NCBI GenBank assembly: GCA_964590135.1
Contig: CAZPVX010000004.1
Location: 110,725 to 174,724 of the forward strand
Direction: 5' to 3'
DNA: 64,000 nt
DNA from: JBDHWI01 sp964590135
GTDB lineage: Bacteria; Chloroflexota; Anaerolineae; J036; Brachytrichaceae
The position numbers and the translations under genes were made by a program. How positions within the stretch are numbered: the first letter of the stretch is position 1; each line of letters starts with the position of its first letter. The notes under the pieces were generated by a model. That model was not told where the DNA came from. It made no database searches and saw nothing but the letters and a program-made list of their open reading frames with translations. Below, in pieces: positions 32,397 to 43,910 of the stretch.

Positions 32397-35300
32397 TTAC
32401 CGCGTAATCGTGAACGACTCGCCGGCGCTACGGCCAAACACCTCGGGGAAGTAGACCAGATCGGCGCTCGACGGCATCACCTTGAACTGGCCAGCGATGC
32501 TGGCGCGCATGACATAGGTGTATTCATACGACCCTGCCGGCAGATAGCGCGCAAACGCAGCCACGCGGTCGTCGTACACCTCGCTGTGCGCAAACCACCA
32601 CCAACCCCAGCCGTCGCCCCGGCCGAAGGTCGGCGTGGTCGGCCCGCCGACACCATGCCGCTGGCTTGTCTTCAGCGAGCTGTCGATGGCCTCTGCGCCG
32701 CCCGGCAGCGGGTCGATGATGCGCACGAAATACAGATCGGTTGGCGCAACGATTGTCAGCCGCACGCGCACATTCTGGCCAATGGTTGCGCCGTTGATCG
32801 TCGCGCAGGGCTGCCCGGGTTTGGGCTCACAGTCGGCGCTCTCGTATCTGCGCGCAATCACGATGCCACGATTGATCGCCGGCGCGGCATCTGCCGGCAG
32901 GAACGCCCGCAGATGCGCCGTGTAGTACATGCGCCCCTCGCCGGCACCGCGCTCGAACGCCAGCGCATTGGCCTGGTCGCGCAACAGATTCACCATCGCC
33001 ACGACGCTGCGCTGCGATTCACCTTGCGGGTTGGCCGCACCTTGCAACAGCGCGCCGTCATTCAACGTCACCCGCCAATTGAAAGCGCTGGTCTTCTCGC
33101 CAGTCGCAACGATCCAATCGGCAAAAGCGGTGATGGCCCACTCAGTCTCCTGCGTGGTCTGCCACATATCGCCGGCGCGTGCGGACATCAGCCAGCGCAC
33201 CACGTTGGGCGCAAGCGCACTTTGCGCATCCAGTCTGGCCAATGCCGAAAGAATGATCGCCGTGCTGCGCGTGTTGCTGCCAAAGTTCATCCAATCCTGC
33301 TCGCGCTCGGTCCATGACATACCGGTGGCGCTGATCGTCGCGGCATTGACCAGGTCGGTCAGCAGGGTCTTGATGCGCTCATCGCCGTCGTTCACCTTCT
33401 GCAAAGCCATCGCGAGCAATGCCTGTCCATCGTAGCCAAGCTTCGCGCGCTGCTCGTAGAGCGCGCTCAGGCGGCCGCTATCACCTCTGCCGGCTTCGGC
33501 CTGCGAAAAGAGGATGTAGGCCTGCCGGTTGGCCGCGCTTGCGCTAGACAGTTCGCCCGCCGGCTTCAACTGCGTCAACAGATAGTCGTTTGCGCGGGTG
33601 AATGTGTTAGCATCGACCGCGAAGCCGGCATCGCGCGCGGCAGCCAGCGCCAGCACGATATGCGCCGTCACAACGGCCTCGCTCGCATCGCCGACCCACC
33701 AGCCCCAGCCGCCATCACTGTGCTGCTCGCTGTAAAGCCGCTGCAATGCGCTCGAAACATTGCTCGTGTCGATGGGAGAGTCGATCGCACGCGCCAGATT
33801 CAAATGTCCCAGGATGCGCGACGCAACCCAGTCTGTGCTTTCGTACGGGTATTGCTCAAGCGCCTGTATGCTCTTCAAGGCAGCCGAGCCGAGGCCGGTA
33901 TCGACCTGCACGCTGAGGTCACCCTGTCCGGTGTCCAGGCGCGGCGGGATGGCGATGAGTTCAAGCTTGCGGCCGGCCTCATTCAGGTCGCCGGCGGCGC
34001 CGATAGTCTCTGGCGCAGCATATTTCAAAATGGGAATGCCGTTGTTCTGCGCACTCGCAAGACCAGGCATGGCGCTGTCTTGCAGACCGCCGGCGCTTGC
34101 AGTCATCGTGATCTCGGCGGATGGCGCATCCATCACTGTGACAGTCCAATCCACCCGCGCCGAGCCGCCATCTGGCACATTCACATTTTGAATCGCGCCG
34201 CCATTCATCAGCGTCAAGCCGGTCGATGCAATCGCCACCTGCGCGTCCAGCTCGGCAGTGGTGTTGTTGTTCACCACTGCGCCAAGCGTCACTGTGTCGC
34301 CGGCGACGAAGAAACGCGGCGTCACGGGTCGCACCAGCAACAATTTGGTCGAGATCACGTCGTTGATCGCATCACCCACCTGTGTGTCATCCGTGAAGGC
34401 GCGCGCCGTCATCGTCCATGTGGTCAGATTGTCGGGCAGGACAATCGACACCTGCGCGTTGCCGGCGGCGTCGGTGAGGAGGGTGTCGTTCCAGTAGGCA
34501 GTGTCTTTGAAATTGCTGCGCGTGAACTGCGCATCTGCGCTGGCCTCGCCGCCGCCACCGCCGCCCTTCGCCTCATCCGCAGCCACTTTGTCCGTGATGC
34601 GATCAACGTTGACCGAGAGCGTATCGACAGTGCGGATGCTGAGCGGCCGCTCGCCATAGAACGCGTCCAGCGGCGCCAGCACATTCGGATCGGTCAGGCT
34701 CAACACAGCTTTGTCGACCAGCGCGAGCGACACCTCGGCCTGCACCGGATTGCCGTTCACATCGGTGACGTGAATGGTGTATGTTGCCGTGTCGCGCGGC
34801 GAATATTGCGGCTTGTCCGGCGTGATCGTCACATTCAACGCGAACGCCTTTGGATCGACCTTGAAACTGGTGTAGCCCAGCTTGAACGAGGCGACTGGGT
34901 TCTGGTTATCCACGCCGCTGACGATCAGCACCGACACAAACACATTTGGCGCAAATGCGTCAATGATGGGGATCTCCAGCACGTCGCTGTTGCTCTGCAG
35001 GGTGATGGTGCGCCGGTCGAGGAAGCCGCCGCGCTCAATGGTGAGCAGCGCAGTGCGCGGTCCCTGGAATGGCGACGGCACCAGCACCTTCGCAGTCTCG
35101 CCGACCTGATATGCGGTCTTGTCAGCCTTCAACTCGATGCGGTCATTGTTCTCCACGCGCCAGGCCACATATTCGCCGGCGGATGAAACATACACCGAGG
35201 TCGCGCCGGCCACCGCATCTGCGCCGGTCGCAACAATGCGGTATCCGCCGCCCTCTTGCGGCGCGTGGGTGGCAATGGCTTTGCCATCGGCATCGGTCGT

Positions 35301-38300
35301 GATCGTGGTCGAGAACACTTCGGTGTCGCTCGGCACACTGGTATAGAAGATGCTGCCGTACTGATCCTGCTCCTGGGTGGTGAACCACTGGCGCTTGTTG
35401 AACGCAACTGCGCCGGTTTGATTCGCCAGCGGGTGGCCCTGCCAGTCCACCGAGATCACATTCGCCACGATCTCATCGCCGGCGCCGAACACATACCCAT
35501 CTGTGCCGATGCCAAAGTAGTATTTGCCCTTGTGAACGACTGCGCTCGCCCGCGCCGACACGCTCTGGTCATTCACATCGGTCACGCTGGCTTCGAGAGT
35601 GAAGGTTGCGCTGCCATTGTGCTTGCTCAGGTCCGCCGGCACGCTGATGATCAACCTGCCATTGTCATCAGTCGTGCCCTGACCGCTGGCGATCAGTTCA
35701 TTGAACCCGGGGCCGCGCGGATAGAAGTCGACGATGTCGTCATAGTCGCCGAAGCTGTAGTTGCCCGGGCCGGTGTAGCGGTTGAAGGTGTAATCGCTTG
35801 TCAGCAGCGACCATTGCACTTTTGTATTGGCAACGTTACCGCCAAAGAAATACTTCACATCGAGCGCAGCGTTGATCGTCTCGCCGGCGAGGTAGTCTGC
35901 CTTGTCGGTCGTCAGGCTGACTTCAAACTCCGGCGTGCGATAGGCAGACACGAGGAACGGCACGCCATAGTAGCTGCAGGCCGATCCCTTGTTGTCCTCT
36001 TGCTGTGAGGGAGCCGGCACGCATGCTTGCAGGTAGTATTGGCCGATCGCTGCGCCATTGTCGATGGCGAATTGACCGGTGAACATGCCGCTTGGCGAAA
36101 GTTGCACCGACTGGCTCAACACTTGCTGCCCCTGCATGTTGTTGATGGTGAGTTGCACCGCCGGCACGTCTGCCGGCAGCGAATAGCGCGCGTCATCGTC
36201 GACGCGCACCACGCCTTTGAAGAACACCATCTGCCCGGGGCGGTAGATTGGCCGGTCAGTGAAGAGATAGGCAAAATACGGCTCAGCGCGATAACGTCCG
36301 GGCAGGTTGAATTCGTACGGATTGATGCCATCCGACATGTCGCTCCACACCACGCCGAAAGTGCCGCCTGGCTCGCCGATGACCGAATACAGCAGGTTGT
36401 AAGGCCGATAGGTAATCGGAAAGGTGACGAAGGCCTGACCGGCGTCGTTGGCGTCGCCACTCGTGGTGGCCTTCGCAATCTCGCTGAAGGTGTTGTCGAG
36501 GAAGCTCACTTCCACCCCCGGCACAGGCTCGCCGGTGTTCAGGTTGGTCACCCATGCCAGGCCATCGCGGTCGCCGCGCTTCTGTGAGATGTGCAGATCG
36601 GTGACGATGAGAATATGGCGCAGCGGCTGAAATTTTTTGTCGAGCGCGAGGATTTCTGGCGAGCGCATGGTCAGCAGGTAGATGCCGGTGGGCAGTGAGC
36701 CGCCGGCCTCATCCAGCTGCAACTTCACGTTCTTGCTCTCGTTCAGCGCCGAATCGCCGGTCACGCTCCAGGTGCGCAGCACGCTCTTCTCATCGGGTTT
36801 GAAGTTGCGCAGGTTGTTGTAGGCATCGCTTGCGCCAGTGAAGTTGAACAGGTCTTGCGGCGTGAGACTCACCAACTCCAGGTCGAGCTTGGTAATGTTG
36901 CGATAGCTGGCGAACAAATCGGTCGCGCGCGCGGCATTGTAGGTGCCGAACAAGCCGCTGGTCTGGAAGGCGATATAGGGCGAGAGCGGGCCAGTGTTGA
37001 AGCGCAACTCAGTCTCTTCACCGAGCGGCACGCCGTATTTATCGGTGATGTTTGCGCCGATCACGACCCGATACGACGATGAAGGCTTCCAGTTCAGGCT
37101 GAGGTTGAATTCATTGCTGGTCGAATCGTAGTAGCTGTAGACGTTGGTCAACGAAATCGCCGGCTCCATGACCCAGCGGATTGCCCAGCACCATGGCATG
37201 TNNNNNNNNNNCCGGCTCCACTGTAAGGTTCGGCAAGATCGTGGCAACCGACATCGGTGCGCTGAAGCGAATGCTGAGGCCATAGGTGGGGTCGAAACGT
37301 GTGGCGCCATCCTGCGGCGCGGTGCTGAGCACTGCCGGCAGGGGAACTACTGTGAACAGCGAGCGATACGACTCCTGCGTGGCACCACTGCCGGCGGCGG
37401 CCTTCACGCCGGCGTTCACCGTGACGGTGTAGGTCGCACCGCGCTGATAATCCTCGCCGGGGAGAAAAGTCATCACTTCGCCAGGCAGGGAAATCACCGC
37501 GCCATTGGCCTGTGCGGTTTCTACCGGCTCTGGCTTGAATTCGGGTGGTTGCTCACGCAGTTGCTCATCGCTCCATGCAAATGCGCCTTGCACCGCCGGT
37601 TCAATCACAAACGCAGCTTGCGCGCTGGCATGATCCATCCTCTGGCTGAAGGTCACGCTGATCGGCTGGCGCAGATCGACGTTGGTCGTGCTGCCGTCTG
37701 GTGTGACAAACTTGACGATCGGCATGGCGACGGTGAACACCCAACTGTATTCCGCGTCGAGCAATGCCCCAGAGGTATCCTGCAGGCCAGGCAACACTTT
37801 GGCCTCATAGGTTGTGCCGGCTTGCAGTGGCTCGCTGGGCTGAAAAACATAGATGCTTGTATTCAGCCATTGGCCAGCGCCTTGGATGGCCGGCGAGAAC
37901 TGCACCGGCTGCGGCAAACTTGCCTGCTCGCTCAGCGTCGTCAACGAGACAACCGGACGGTTGAAGATCACGGTGATGGCCGCGTCGGCGGCTACGTCTT
38001 GGGTGCCGTTGCTGGGGATGGTCTGCGCCACCGCCAGATTGCCAATCGTGTTCACAGTAAATTGCTCGGGGCGCGCCAGGGCCATGCCCTTTGCGCTCTT
38101 CGCATCCATCGTCAATGCCACCTCATAGCGCGTTGCGCGCGCCCACGCCATCGCCGGCGTGAAGGTTACTGCGTTGTCGGCGCTCCAAGCCAGTTTGCCG
38201 TCGACCGCACTGCCGTCGCTCGCCTTCACGCTGAGCGCCTTTTCAACAGAGGCGCGATCCATCGGCTGATCGAACAGCAATTGCAGCGGTTTGTCCACCG

Positions 38301-38541
38301 GCAACTCTTCGCCGGTCACCGGGCTGCGATCGACCAGAATGGGGTTGCCGAGTGGGCGCGGCGTGGGTGTGGGACCGGCGGCGGCCGGCGGGTTGAACTC
38401 CACAGTGATCTGGGGCGTAGTTTGCAGTGCAGGTTCCAATGACGATGACGCCGGCGCGGGGCTGGGCTGCCGGCAGGCAGCCAGCAACAACGAAGCGACA
38501 AGGCACAGGCTGAAAATGCGGACAGTCAGAGTTTTGTTCAT
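32397..38541 (-). CDS. Alpha-2-macroglobulin family lipoprotein, broken by an assembly join
   Basis: A very large surface lipoprotein: signal with lipobox LLLAAC, bacterial Ig-like/MG1-type domains, MG2 (VFTDRPIYRPGQMVFFKG near the middle), the bait/MG7-8 region (IVLPDNLTTWTMTARAF), and a C-terminal alpha-toroid with YPYESTDWVASR. Bacterial macroglobulins trap foreign proteases. The thioester motif GCLEQ expected after YPY is replaced by ESTDW, so covalent trapping is not possible. The two halves are in different frames around the N run at 37,202-37,211. Excising 37,160-37,211 rejoins the frame as TVEP-AISLTNVYSYY and gives 2,030 residues. A GAGGTGG site lies before the ATG. Confidence 0.93.
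37160..37211. other. Assembly join with a duplicated edge in the macroglobulin gene
   Basis: The word CCGGCTCCA occurs at 37,160-37,168 and again at 37,212-37,220, immediately after the ten Ns. The 52 nt between the copies break the frame and encode nothing conserved. Removing them gives a continuous reading frame, so this segment is probably a mis-assembled contig end. Confidence 0.8.
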
Positions 38542-38677
38542 GGCACAACCACCTCACGCAGGCAACACGAACCTCTCGTGTCAACCGGTTTGATTATCGT
38601 TCAATGCCGGCGTGATTCAACCGCGGCTCGATCGAATAAAGTGAGCGCGCCGGCAGATGAGAGGCGCGGCACGACTG

Positions 38678-38706
38678 TTGTGACAAGTCGCATGTGTTGC
38701 TATCCT
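38678..38706 (+). promoter_or_regulatory. Candidate promoter of the mannosidase pair
   Basis: TTGTGA (38,678-38,683), a 17-nt spacer and TATCCT (38,701-38,706), 46 nt before ATG 38753. It lies in the 211-nt divergent gap to the macroglobulin gene. Confidence 0.4.
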
Positions 38707-38752
38707 TCCTCAACAACCATGTCGCATTCATATTGCATGTGAGGGCCCACCG

Positions 38753-41263
38753 ATGAACAAGCAAACCTTGAGCGGCAAGTGGCAGTTTCGCCAGGCCGGC
38801 GCCGCTGAATGGCTGTCGGCAACCGTCCCCGGCGGCGTGCATTCCGATCTCCTCGCGCTCGGCAAAATCCCCGATCCCTTTGTGGCCGACAACGAGTTGA
38901 AGGTGATGTGGGTGGCCGAATGCGATTGGGAATATCGCCGCTCCTTTGCTGTGGACGCCGGCTTGTTGAAGCAGGACCACCTTGCCCTCGTGTGTGAAGG
39001 TCTCGACACGCTCGCCGACGTGTATCTCAATGACATGTATCTCGGCCACGCCGACAACATGTTCCGGCGCTGGGAATGGGATGTGAAGACGCATCTGCGC
39101 AAGGGTGAAAACGAGTTGCGCATTCTCTTCAGTTCGCCAGTGCGCTATATCACTGCGCGGCAGGCCGAACTGGCGCTGGAAGCCGGCGGCGACATCCCCG
39201 GCGGGCCGCATCTGCGCAAGGCCCCATGTCATTGGGGTTGGGACTGGGGCCCCAAGCTGCCGCCCATTGGCATTTGGAAGGACATTCGGCTGGAAGGATT
39301 CACAGCGCGGCTGGAGGATGTGCATCTGCGACAACGCTTTGCACAACCAAACGCCGGCGGCGCAGCCACGATCAGTGCCCGCATCGAAGTGTCGGGATAC
39401 GATGGCAGCGAACTCTTCGCCACGCTGGCGGTCAAAAGCCCAGAGGGTCAAACATGGTCGGCTAAAGAGAAGTTGCTTTGCCCGATGGCCGGCATGAACC
39501 TCTCCGCTGATCTTGAAATTGACATCCCTGAGCCACAATTGTGGTGGCCAAACGGCCTCGGTCCTTCGATCCTTCATCAAGCGCATGGTTCAGGGCAACC
39601 GCTCTACGATGTGGAAGTGCGCGTGGCGAAAGGCAAGACGACGCTCGATCAACGCGATTACAAGATCGGCTTGCGCGAGGTGACCCTGCGTCAGTCGCCG
39701 GATCAGTGGGGTCAGGAATTTGTGTTCTACGTCAATGGCATGCGGCTGTTTGCGAAGGGCGCAAACTGGATCCCGGCGGATGCGATGCCCACGCGCATCA
39801 CCAAAGCGCACCTTGAGACGCTGGTCAAGGGTGCGGCGGATGCGCACATGAACATGCTGCGAGTGTGGGGTGGCGGCTACTATCCTGAAGACACGTTTTA
39901 CGATCTGTGCGACCGCCATGGCGTGCTGGTATGGCAGGATTTCATGTTTGCCTGCGGCATCTACCCTGCCGACGCGGCCTTCTTCGAGAATTTTCAGATT
40001 GAGGCGATTGAGAATGTGCGCCGGCTGCGCCACCACGCCGCGCTGGCGCTATGGTGCGGCAACAACGAGATGGAACTGGCCTGGAGCAATTGGGGCTGGA
40101 ACAAGCCCAACGACCCAGTCAACCAGGGGTTGAAAGCCGGCTACGACCGCATGTTTCACAAGATGCTGCCGGCGCTCATCGCAGACGAAGACCCCGATCA
40201 TCTCTACTGGCCGAGTTCGCCATCTTCAAACCAGCCTTTCGATCAACCCAACAGCCAGGACCTGGGCGATTGCCACTACTGGGATGTGTGGCATGGCCGC
40301 AAGCCGTTCACTGCGTATCGCACGCAATTCCCGCGCTTCATGAGCGAGTTTGGCTTTCAGGCATTGCCGCCGCTGAAGACGATTGCCGCCTTTGCGCAGC
40401 CGGCAGACTGGAACATGACGTCGCACATCATGGAGCATCACCAGCGCAGTGGTTCTGGTAACGGCTTGATGATCGCCCAGATGACTTCCACCTTCCGCAT
40501 GCCAAAGGACTTTCCTTCGCTCGTGTATCTCAGCATGGTGCTGCAAGCTGAGGGCATCCGCTATGGCGTGGAGCATTGGCGGCGCAACCGCAACCGCGTG
40601 AGCGGCACTCTGATCTGGCAACTCAACGACTGCTGGCCGGTGGCATCGTGGTCGTCACTCGATTATTACGGGCGATGGAAGGCATTGCACTATGCGGCAA
40701 AGCGATTCCATGCCCCGCTGCTGCTATCGGTGATGGACGCCGGCAAGACGATGGCCATTCACATCACCAGCGACCTGACCCAACCCATCGACGCGTTGGT
40801 GAAGTGGCGTTTGGAGACGCTGGCCGGCGAGGCGCTGATGCAGGGTGAGCGGCTGGTGCGAGCGCCGGCGCTCGCCGACACGCTCGTCGTCACACATGAT
40901 CTCTCGGCGCGCGTCACGCCCGACAATCAGCGTGAGGTCGTCTTTGTCGCAGAGATGTGGCTGGAAGGCCGGCGCGTTGTGCGCAGTGTGACGCCCTTTG
41001 TGCCGAACAAGCACCTTGAGTTGCGCGACCCGCATCTGACACTGACAACGCGCATCGAGGGCAAGCAGATCATCATCGATGTGACCGCGCAGACATTGGC
41101 GCGCTTCGTCGTGCTGGAAATCGAGAGCTGCGACGCGGTGTTCAGCGACAACTACTTCGACCTGCCCGCCGGCGAGACAGTGACCATCACCTCGCCGGCG
41201 CCAGTTGGTTGGGACCGCAACAGCGTGGTCACAGCGCGCTCGCTATACAACTCGTTCGCCTGA
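38753..41263 (+). CDS. Beta-mannosidase-like glycoside hydrolase family 2
   Basis: 836 residues with the GH2 layout: galactose-binding-like domain (LSGKWQFRQAG, VPGGVHSDLL, DWEYRRSF), Ig-like domain and TIM barrel. The proposed acid/base Glu is in WCGNNEMEL (near 438) and the nucleophile Glu in RFMSEFGFQALP (near 531). VPGGVHSDL is typical of beta-mannosidases, which release terminal beta-linked mannose. There is no signal peptide, so it probably acts in the cytoplasm. It is followed after only 3 nt by a GH38 gene, suggesting a joint mannoside-degrading operon. Confidence 0.93.
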   Translation: MNKQTLSGKWQFRQAGAAEWLSATVPGGVHSDLLALGKIPDPFVADNELKVMWVAECDWEYRRSFAVDAGLLKQDHLALVCEGLDTLADVYLNDMYLGHADNMFRRWEWDVKTHLRKGENELRILFSSPVRYITARQAELALEAGGDIPGGPHLRKAPCHWGWDWGPKLPPIGIWKDIRLEGFTARLEDVHLRQRFAQPNAGGAATISARIEVSGYDGSELFATLAVKSPEGQTWSAKEKLLCPMAGMNLSADLEIDIPEPQLWWPNGLGPSILHQAHGSGQPLYDVEVRVAKGKTTLDQRDYKIGLREVTLRQSPDQWGQEFVFYVNGMRLFAKGANWIPADAMPTRITKAHLETLVKGAADAHMNMLRVWGGGYYPEDTFYDLCDRHGVLVWQDFMFACGIYPADAAFFENFQIEAIENVRRLRHHAALALWCGNNEMELAWSNWGWNKPNDPVNQGLKAGYDRMFHKMLPALIADEDPDHLYWPSSPSSNQPFDQPNSQDLGDCHYWDVWHGRKPFTAYRTQFPRFMSEFGFQALPPLKTIAAFAQPADWNMTSHIMEHHQRSGSGNGLMIAQMTSTFRMPKDFPSLVYLSMVLQAEGIRYGVEHWRRNRNRVSGTLIWQLNDCWPVASWSSLDYYGRWKALHYAAKRFHAPLLLSVMDAGKTMAIHITSDLTQPIDALVKWRLETLAGEALMQGERLVRAPALADTLVVTHDLSARVTPDNQREVVFVAEMWLEGRRVVRSVTPFVPNKHLELRDPHLTLTTRIEGKQIIIDVTAQTLARFVVLEIESCDAVFSDNYFDLPAGETVTITSPAPVGWDRNSVVTARSLYNSFA

Positions 41264-41266
41264 CGG

Positions 41267-43732
41267 ATGAAACAAGCTCAACCACTCTCGACCATGAATC
41301 AAACCCAACAAGAAAATCCCTTCACCGTCTACGTCATGCAGGCGGCGCACACCGACATTGGCTACACCCATCCGCAAGAGCAGATTGGGCTGATGTATCT
41401 GGAGCATTACGACCGCGTGCTGGAACTATGCCGGCAGACCGAACAAGCGCCGGCAGCGCAGCGCTTCAAGTGGACGTGCGAGACCTTCTGGCAGGTGCAA
41501 CATTACCTCTCACATCACCCGGAGCGCGAAGCTGATTTCCTGCATTTTGCGCGCAACGGCCAGATCGAGTTGATGGCCGGCTATCTGCATTTCACCGATC
41601 TGATCGACGCAGATGCCTATCGCCGCAGCATTCAACTCGCCGTCGATTACTGCCGCGCACACAGTCTGCCGCTGCGGTGCCTGCTGCATGCCGACATCAA
41701 TGGCTGGCCGTGGACCATCGCCGATATCCTGGCCGAGTTCGGCATCCCGTATTTCATGAGCCATGTGCATATTGACAGCGGCACCGACCCGTTGGGCAAG
41801 CGCGGCAGCGTGCATTACGCCTGGACGCGCGAGTGGGGCGATGCCTTGCGCCCAGATGTGCCAGTGCGCATGCCACAAGCGTTCTGGTGGGAGGGGCCGC
41901 AGGGCGGGAAGGTGCTGCATTTCCTGAATGAGCACTATCACCTCGGCAATGTGCTTGGCCTTTCGAGCAATCACCCCTTCGGCGCAGACAAGACGCGCTA
42001 CTTTCTGGAGACGGATCGGCTGACTGCCAGTGACCTGTATCCCGTCGCGCTGCGCGAAGTGCCGCGCTACATCCAGCACCTGCGCGAAGACGGCTATCCC
42101 TACGACTCGCTGCTCATCAATACCGGCGGCTTCTATGTCGACAATGCGCCGCCCGACGATCGCTGGCTGCACATCATCGCGCGCTGGAATGACGAGCATG
42201 ATGACATTCGGCTGCGCAGCGCGACTCCGAGTGAATGGCTCGACCATCTGATGACGCTGGATCGCGGGGAATGGCCGGCGCGGCGCGTGGCCTGGCCGGA
42301 TCATTGGGCGCACGGGCTTGGGTCGATGGCTGCAAACATGGCGCAGGCGCGGCGCACCCAACGCCGGCGCGCAAGCGCGATCGCCGTAGTCGAAGCCGCG
42401 CAATCGAAGCCGGCAGAGCAGGCATTGGACGTGGCGCTGGAGCAGGAGCGGCTCGCGCTGGAGCACACCTTTTGCGCGTGGAGCACCACGCGTTGGCCGG
42501 CTGCGCCGGCCAATCAGTTCCAGCACATTGTCAAGGAATTGACCTATCACCGCGCCGAGATGTATTACGACGAGGCCATTGGCAGAGGGCTGCGCGCATT
42601 GACCTCAGGTGCAGCCGATGGCGAGCCGCGACTGTACGCCTTTGCCGGCGAGGGCGCAGCCGGCGGGTTGCGCACGCTGCACTTCGACAGTGGTGATCTG
42701 CCCATCGACCCTGACAAGCACATGCTTGAGGCTGCTGACGGCCGGCGCTTCCCCATTCAACACGACCGCGAGGATCTGCCGCATTTTGTGGCCGTCGTGC
42801 AACTTGCACAGATGGGCTTGAACGCCTTCAGGCTGGCGCAGCGCGATACAGCGCCGGCACAGATCAAATCAGCGCCGTCGCCGGCAACGCTGGCGACGGC
42901 CGCATGGCAACTGCGCGCGGACCCAGCCACGGGTTGCCTGACACACTTGCAGGATGCTGCCGGCGTGGACTGGGTCGACGCCGGTCAGGCCTATGGCTTT
43001 GGGCAGATGGTGCATGAAGCCGTCGTGCATCCGCTCGGGCGCGCGGCCACATCCAATCTGGCGCGGCTCATTGCGCTGGGGTCAGCGAGCGAGGTAATGC
43101 GCCAGCGCTGGGTGGACACGCCGGTATATGCGCGCAGCACACCCACGCAGGTTGAGTTTTTGGGTGTGAATCGCGGCGAGGTATTCGATGCGTTGCGCTT
43201 TGAAGTAGCACACGAGCGCCTGGGGCATGCCCGCGTGTCATGGCGGCTGTACCACGCTGCACCCATCGTCGAACAGGCCATCGAATGGGCCAAGCTGTGG
43301 TGCGACCTGCCGGAAGCTGCATACGTGGCCTTCCCCTTCGCCGGCGCAACAGATATTGCGCTGGAGACGAGCGGTGGTTTCTTCAGGCCGGGCAGCCACG
43401 ACGCCGGCGGCCAGTTGCCCGGCACCTGTTCGAGCTACTACACCATTCAGCGCGGCGCGCGCATTGCAAAGGGCGCCGGCGCAACGCTGTTGTGGCTGCC
43501 GGTGGATGCGCCGCTGGTCATGCTCAACGAGATCGACTACAACCGCTGGGAAACCAAGCCATACATGTGGAACGGCTTTCTCGCATCGATGCCGGTCAAC
43601 CACTACTGGCACACCAACTTCCCCACCAGCCAGCGCGGCAAAATCCACCTGCGCTATCGCATCGCCGGCCTGCTCCGCGCCGGCAATGGCATCGATGCGA
43701 CATTGCCACTGAGCGCACTGGGCTGGCGATGA
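41267..43732 (+). CDS. Alpha-mannosidase-like glycoside hydrolase family 38
   Basis: 821 residues. The GH38 N-terminal catalytic domain begins VMQAAHTDIGYTHP, whose His and Asp bind the catalytic zinc. ADINGWPWTIADILAEFGI holds the expected nucleophile Asp. The rest, to residue 815, is the beta-sandwich region. The family cleaves alpha-linked mannose and related glycosides; the substrate remains uncertain in this divergent branch. The start may be ATG 41267 or ATG 41294; neither has a clear ribosome binding site, fitting coupling to the beta-mannosidase gene. Confidence 0.88.
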   Translation: MKQAQPLSTMNQTQQENPFTVYVMQAAHTDIGYTHPQEQIGLMYLEHYDRVLELCRQTEQAPAAQRFKWTCETFWQVQHYLSHHPEREADFLHFARNGQIELMAGYLHFTDLIDADAYRRSIQLAVDYCRAHSLPLRCLLHADINGWPWTIADILAEFGIPYFMSHVHIDSGTDPLGKRGSVHYAWTREWGDALRPDVPVRMPQAFWWEGPQGGKVLHFLNEHYHLGNVLGLSSNHPFGADKTRYFLETDRLTASDLYPVALREVPRYIQHLREDGYPYDSLLINTGGFYVDNAPPDDRWLHIIARWNDEHDDIRLRSATPSEWLDHLMTLDRGEWPARRVAWPDHWAHGLGSMAANMAQARRTQRRRASAIAVVEAAQSKPAEQALDVALEQERLALEHTFCAWSTTRWPAAPANQFQHIVKELTYHRAEMYYDEAIGRGLRALTSGAADGEPRLYAFAGEGAAGGLRTLHFDSGDLPIDPDKHMLEAADGRRFPIQHDREDLPHFVAVVQLAQMGLNAFRLAQRDTAPAQIKSAPSPATLATAAWQLRADPATGCLTHLQDAAGVDWVDAGQAYGFGQMVHEAVVHPLGRAATSNLARLIALGSASEVMRQRWVDTPVYARSTPTQVEFLGVNRGEVFDALRFEVAHERLGHARVSWRLYHAAPIVEQAIEWAKLWCDLPEAAYVAFPFAGATDIALETSGGFFRPGSHDAGGQLPGTCSSYYTIQRGARIAKGAGATLLWLPVDAPLVMLNEIDYNRWETKPYMWNGFLASMPVNHYWHTNFPTSQRGKIHLRYRIAGLLRAGNGIDATLPLSALGWR

Positions 43733-43753
43733 TGGCGGCTCTGTCCGCAGGGG

Positions 43754-43786
43754 CTACCCACCGGCCATCGCTCCAACGATGGTGAG
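43754..43786 (-). pseudogene. Remnant of a MoaD-like C-terminus
   Basis: 43,757-43,777 matches 44,633-44,653, the 3' end of the intact MoaD-like gene, at 19 of 21 positions, in the same frame and ending TIVGAMAGG-stop against MVVGAMAGG-stop. Nothing upstream is recognisable, so this may be the last scrap of a second moaD-like gene. Confidence 0.4.
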
Positions 43787-43910
43787 GTGCATATACTGCT
43801 CGCAGTGACGCTTTACTGCGGAGAAAGGATAGAATTTGTAACGCGTGCAATTTGCACACATACGTGCGAACACGCCTCCAGGCGCACATATGAAAAGAGG
43901 GAGAGATAGC

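Noticed and set aside
32397..38541. Two separate macroglobulin-like genes
   Set aside because: The break coincides with the N run and a duplicated nine-base edge, and removal restores one frame.
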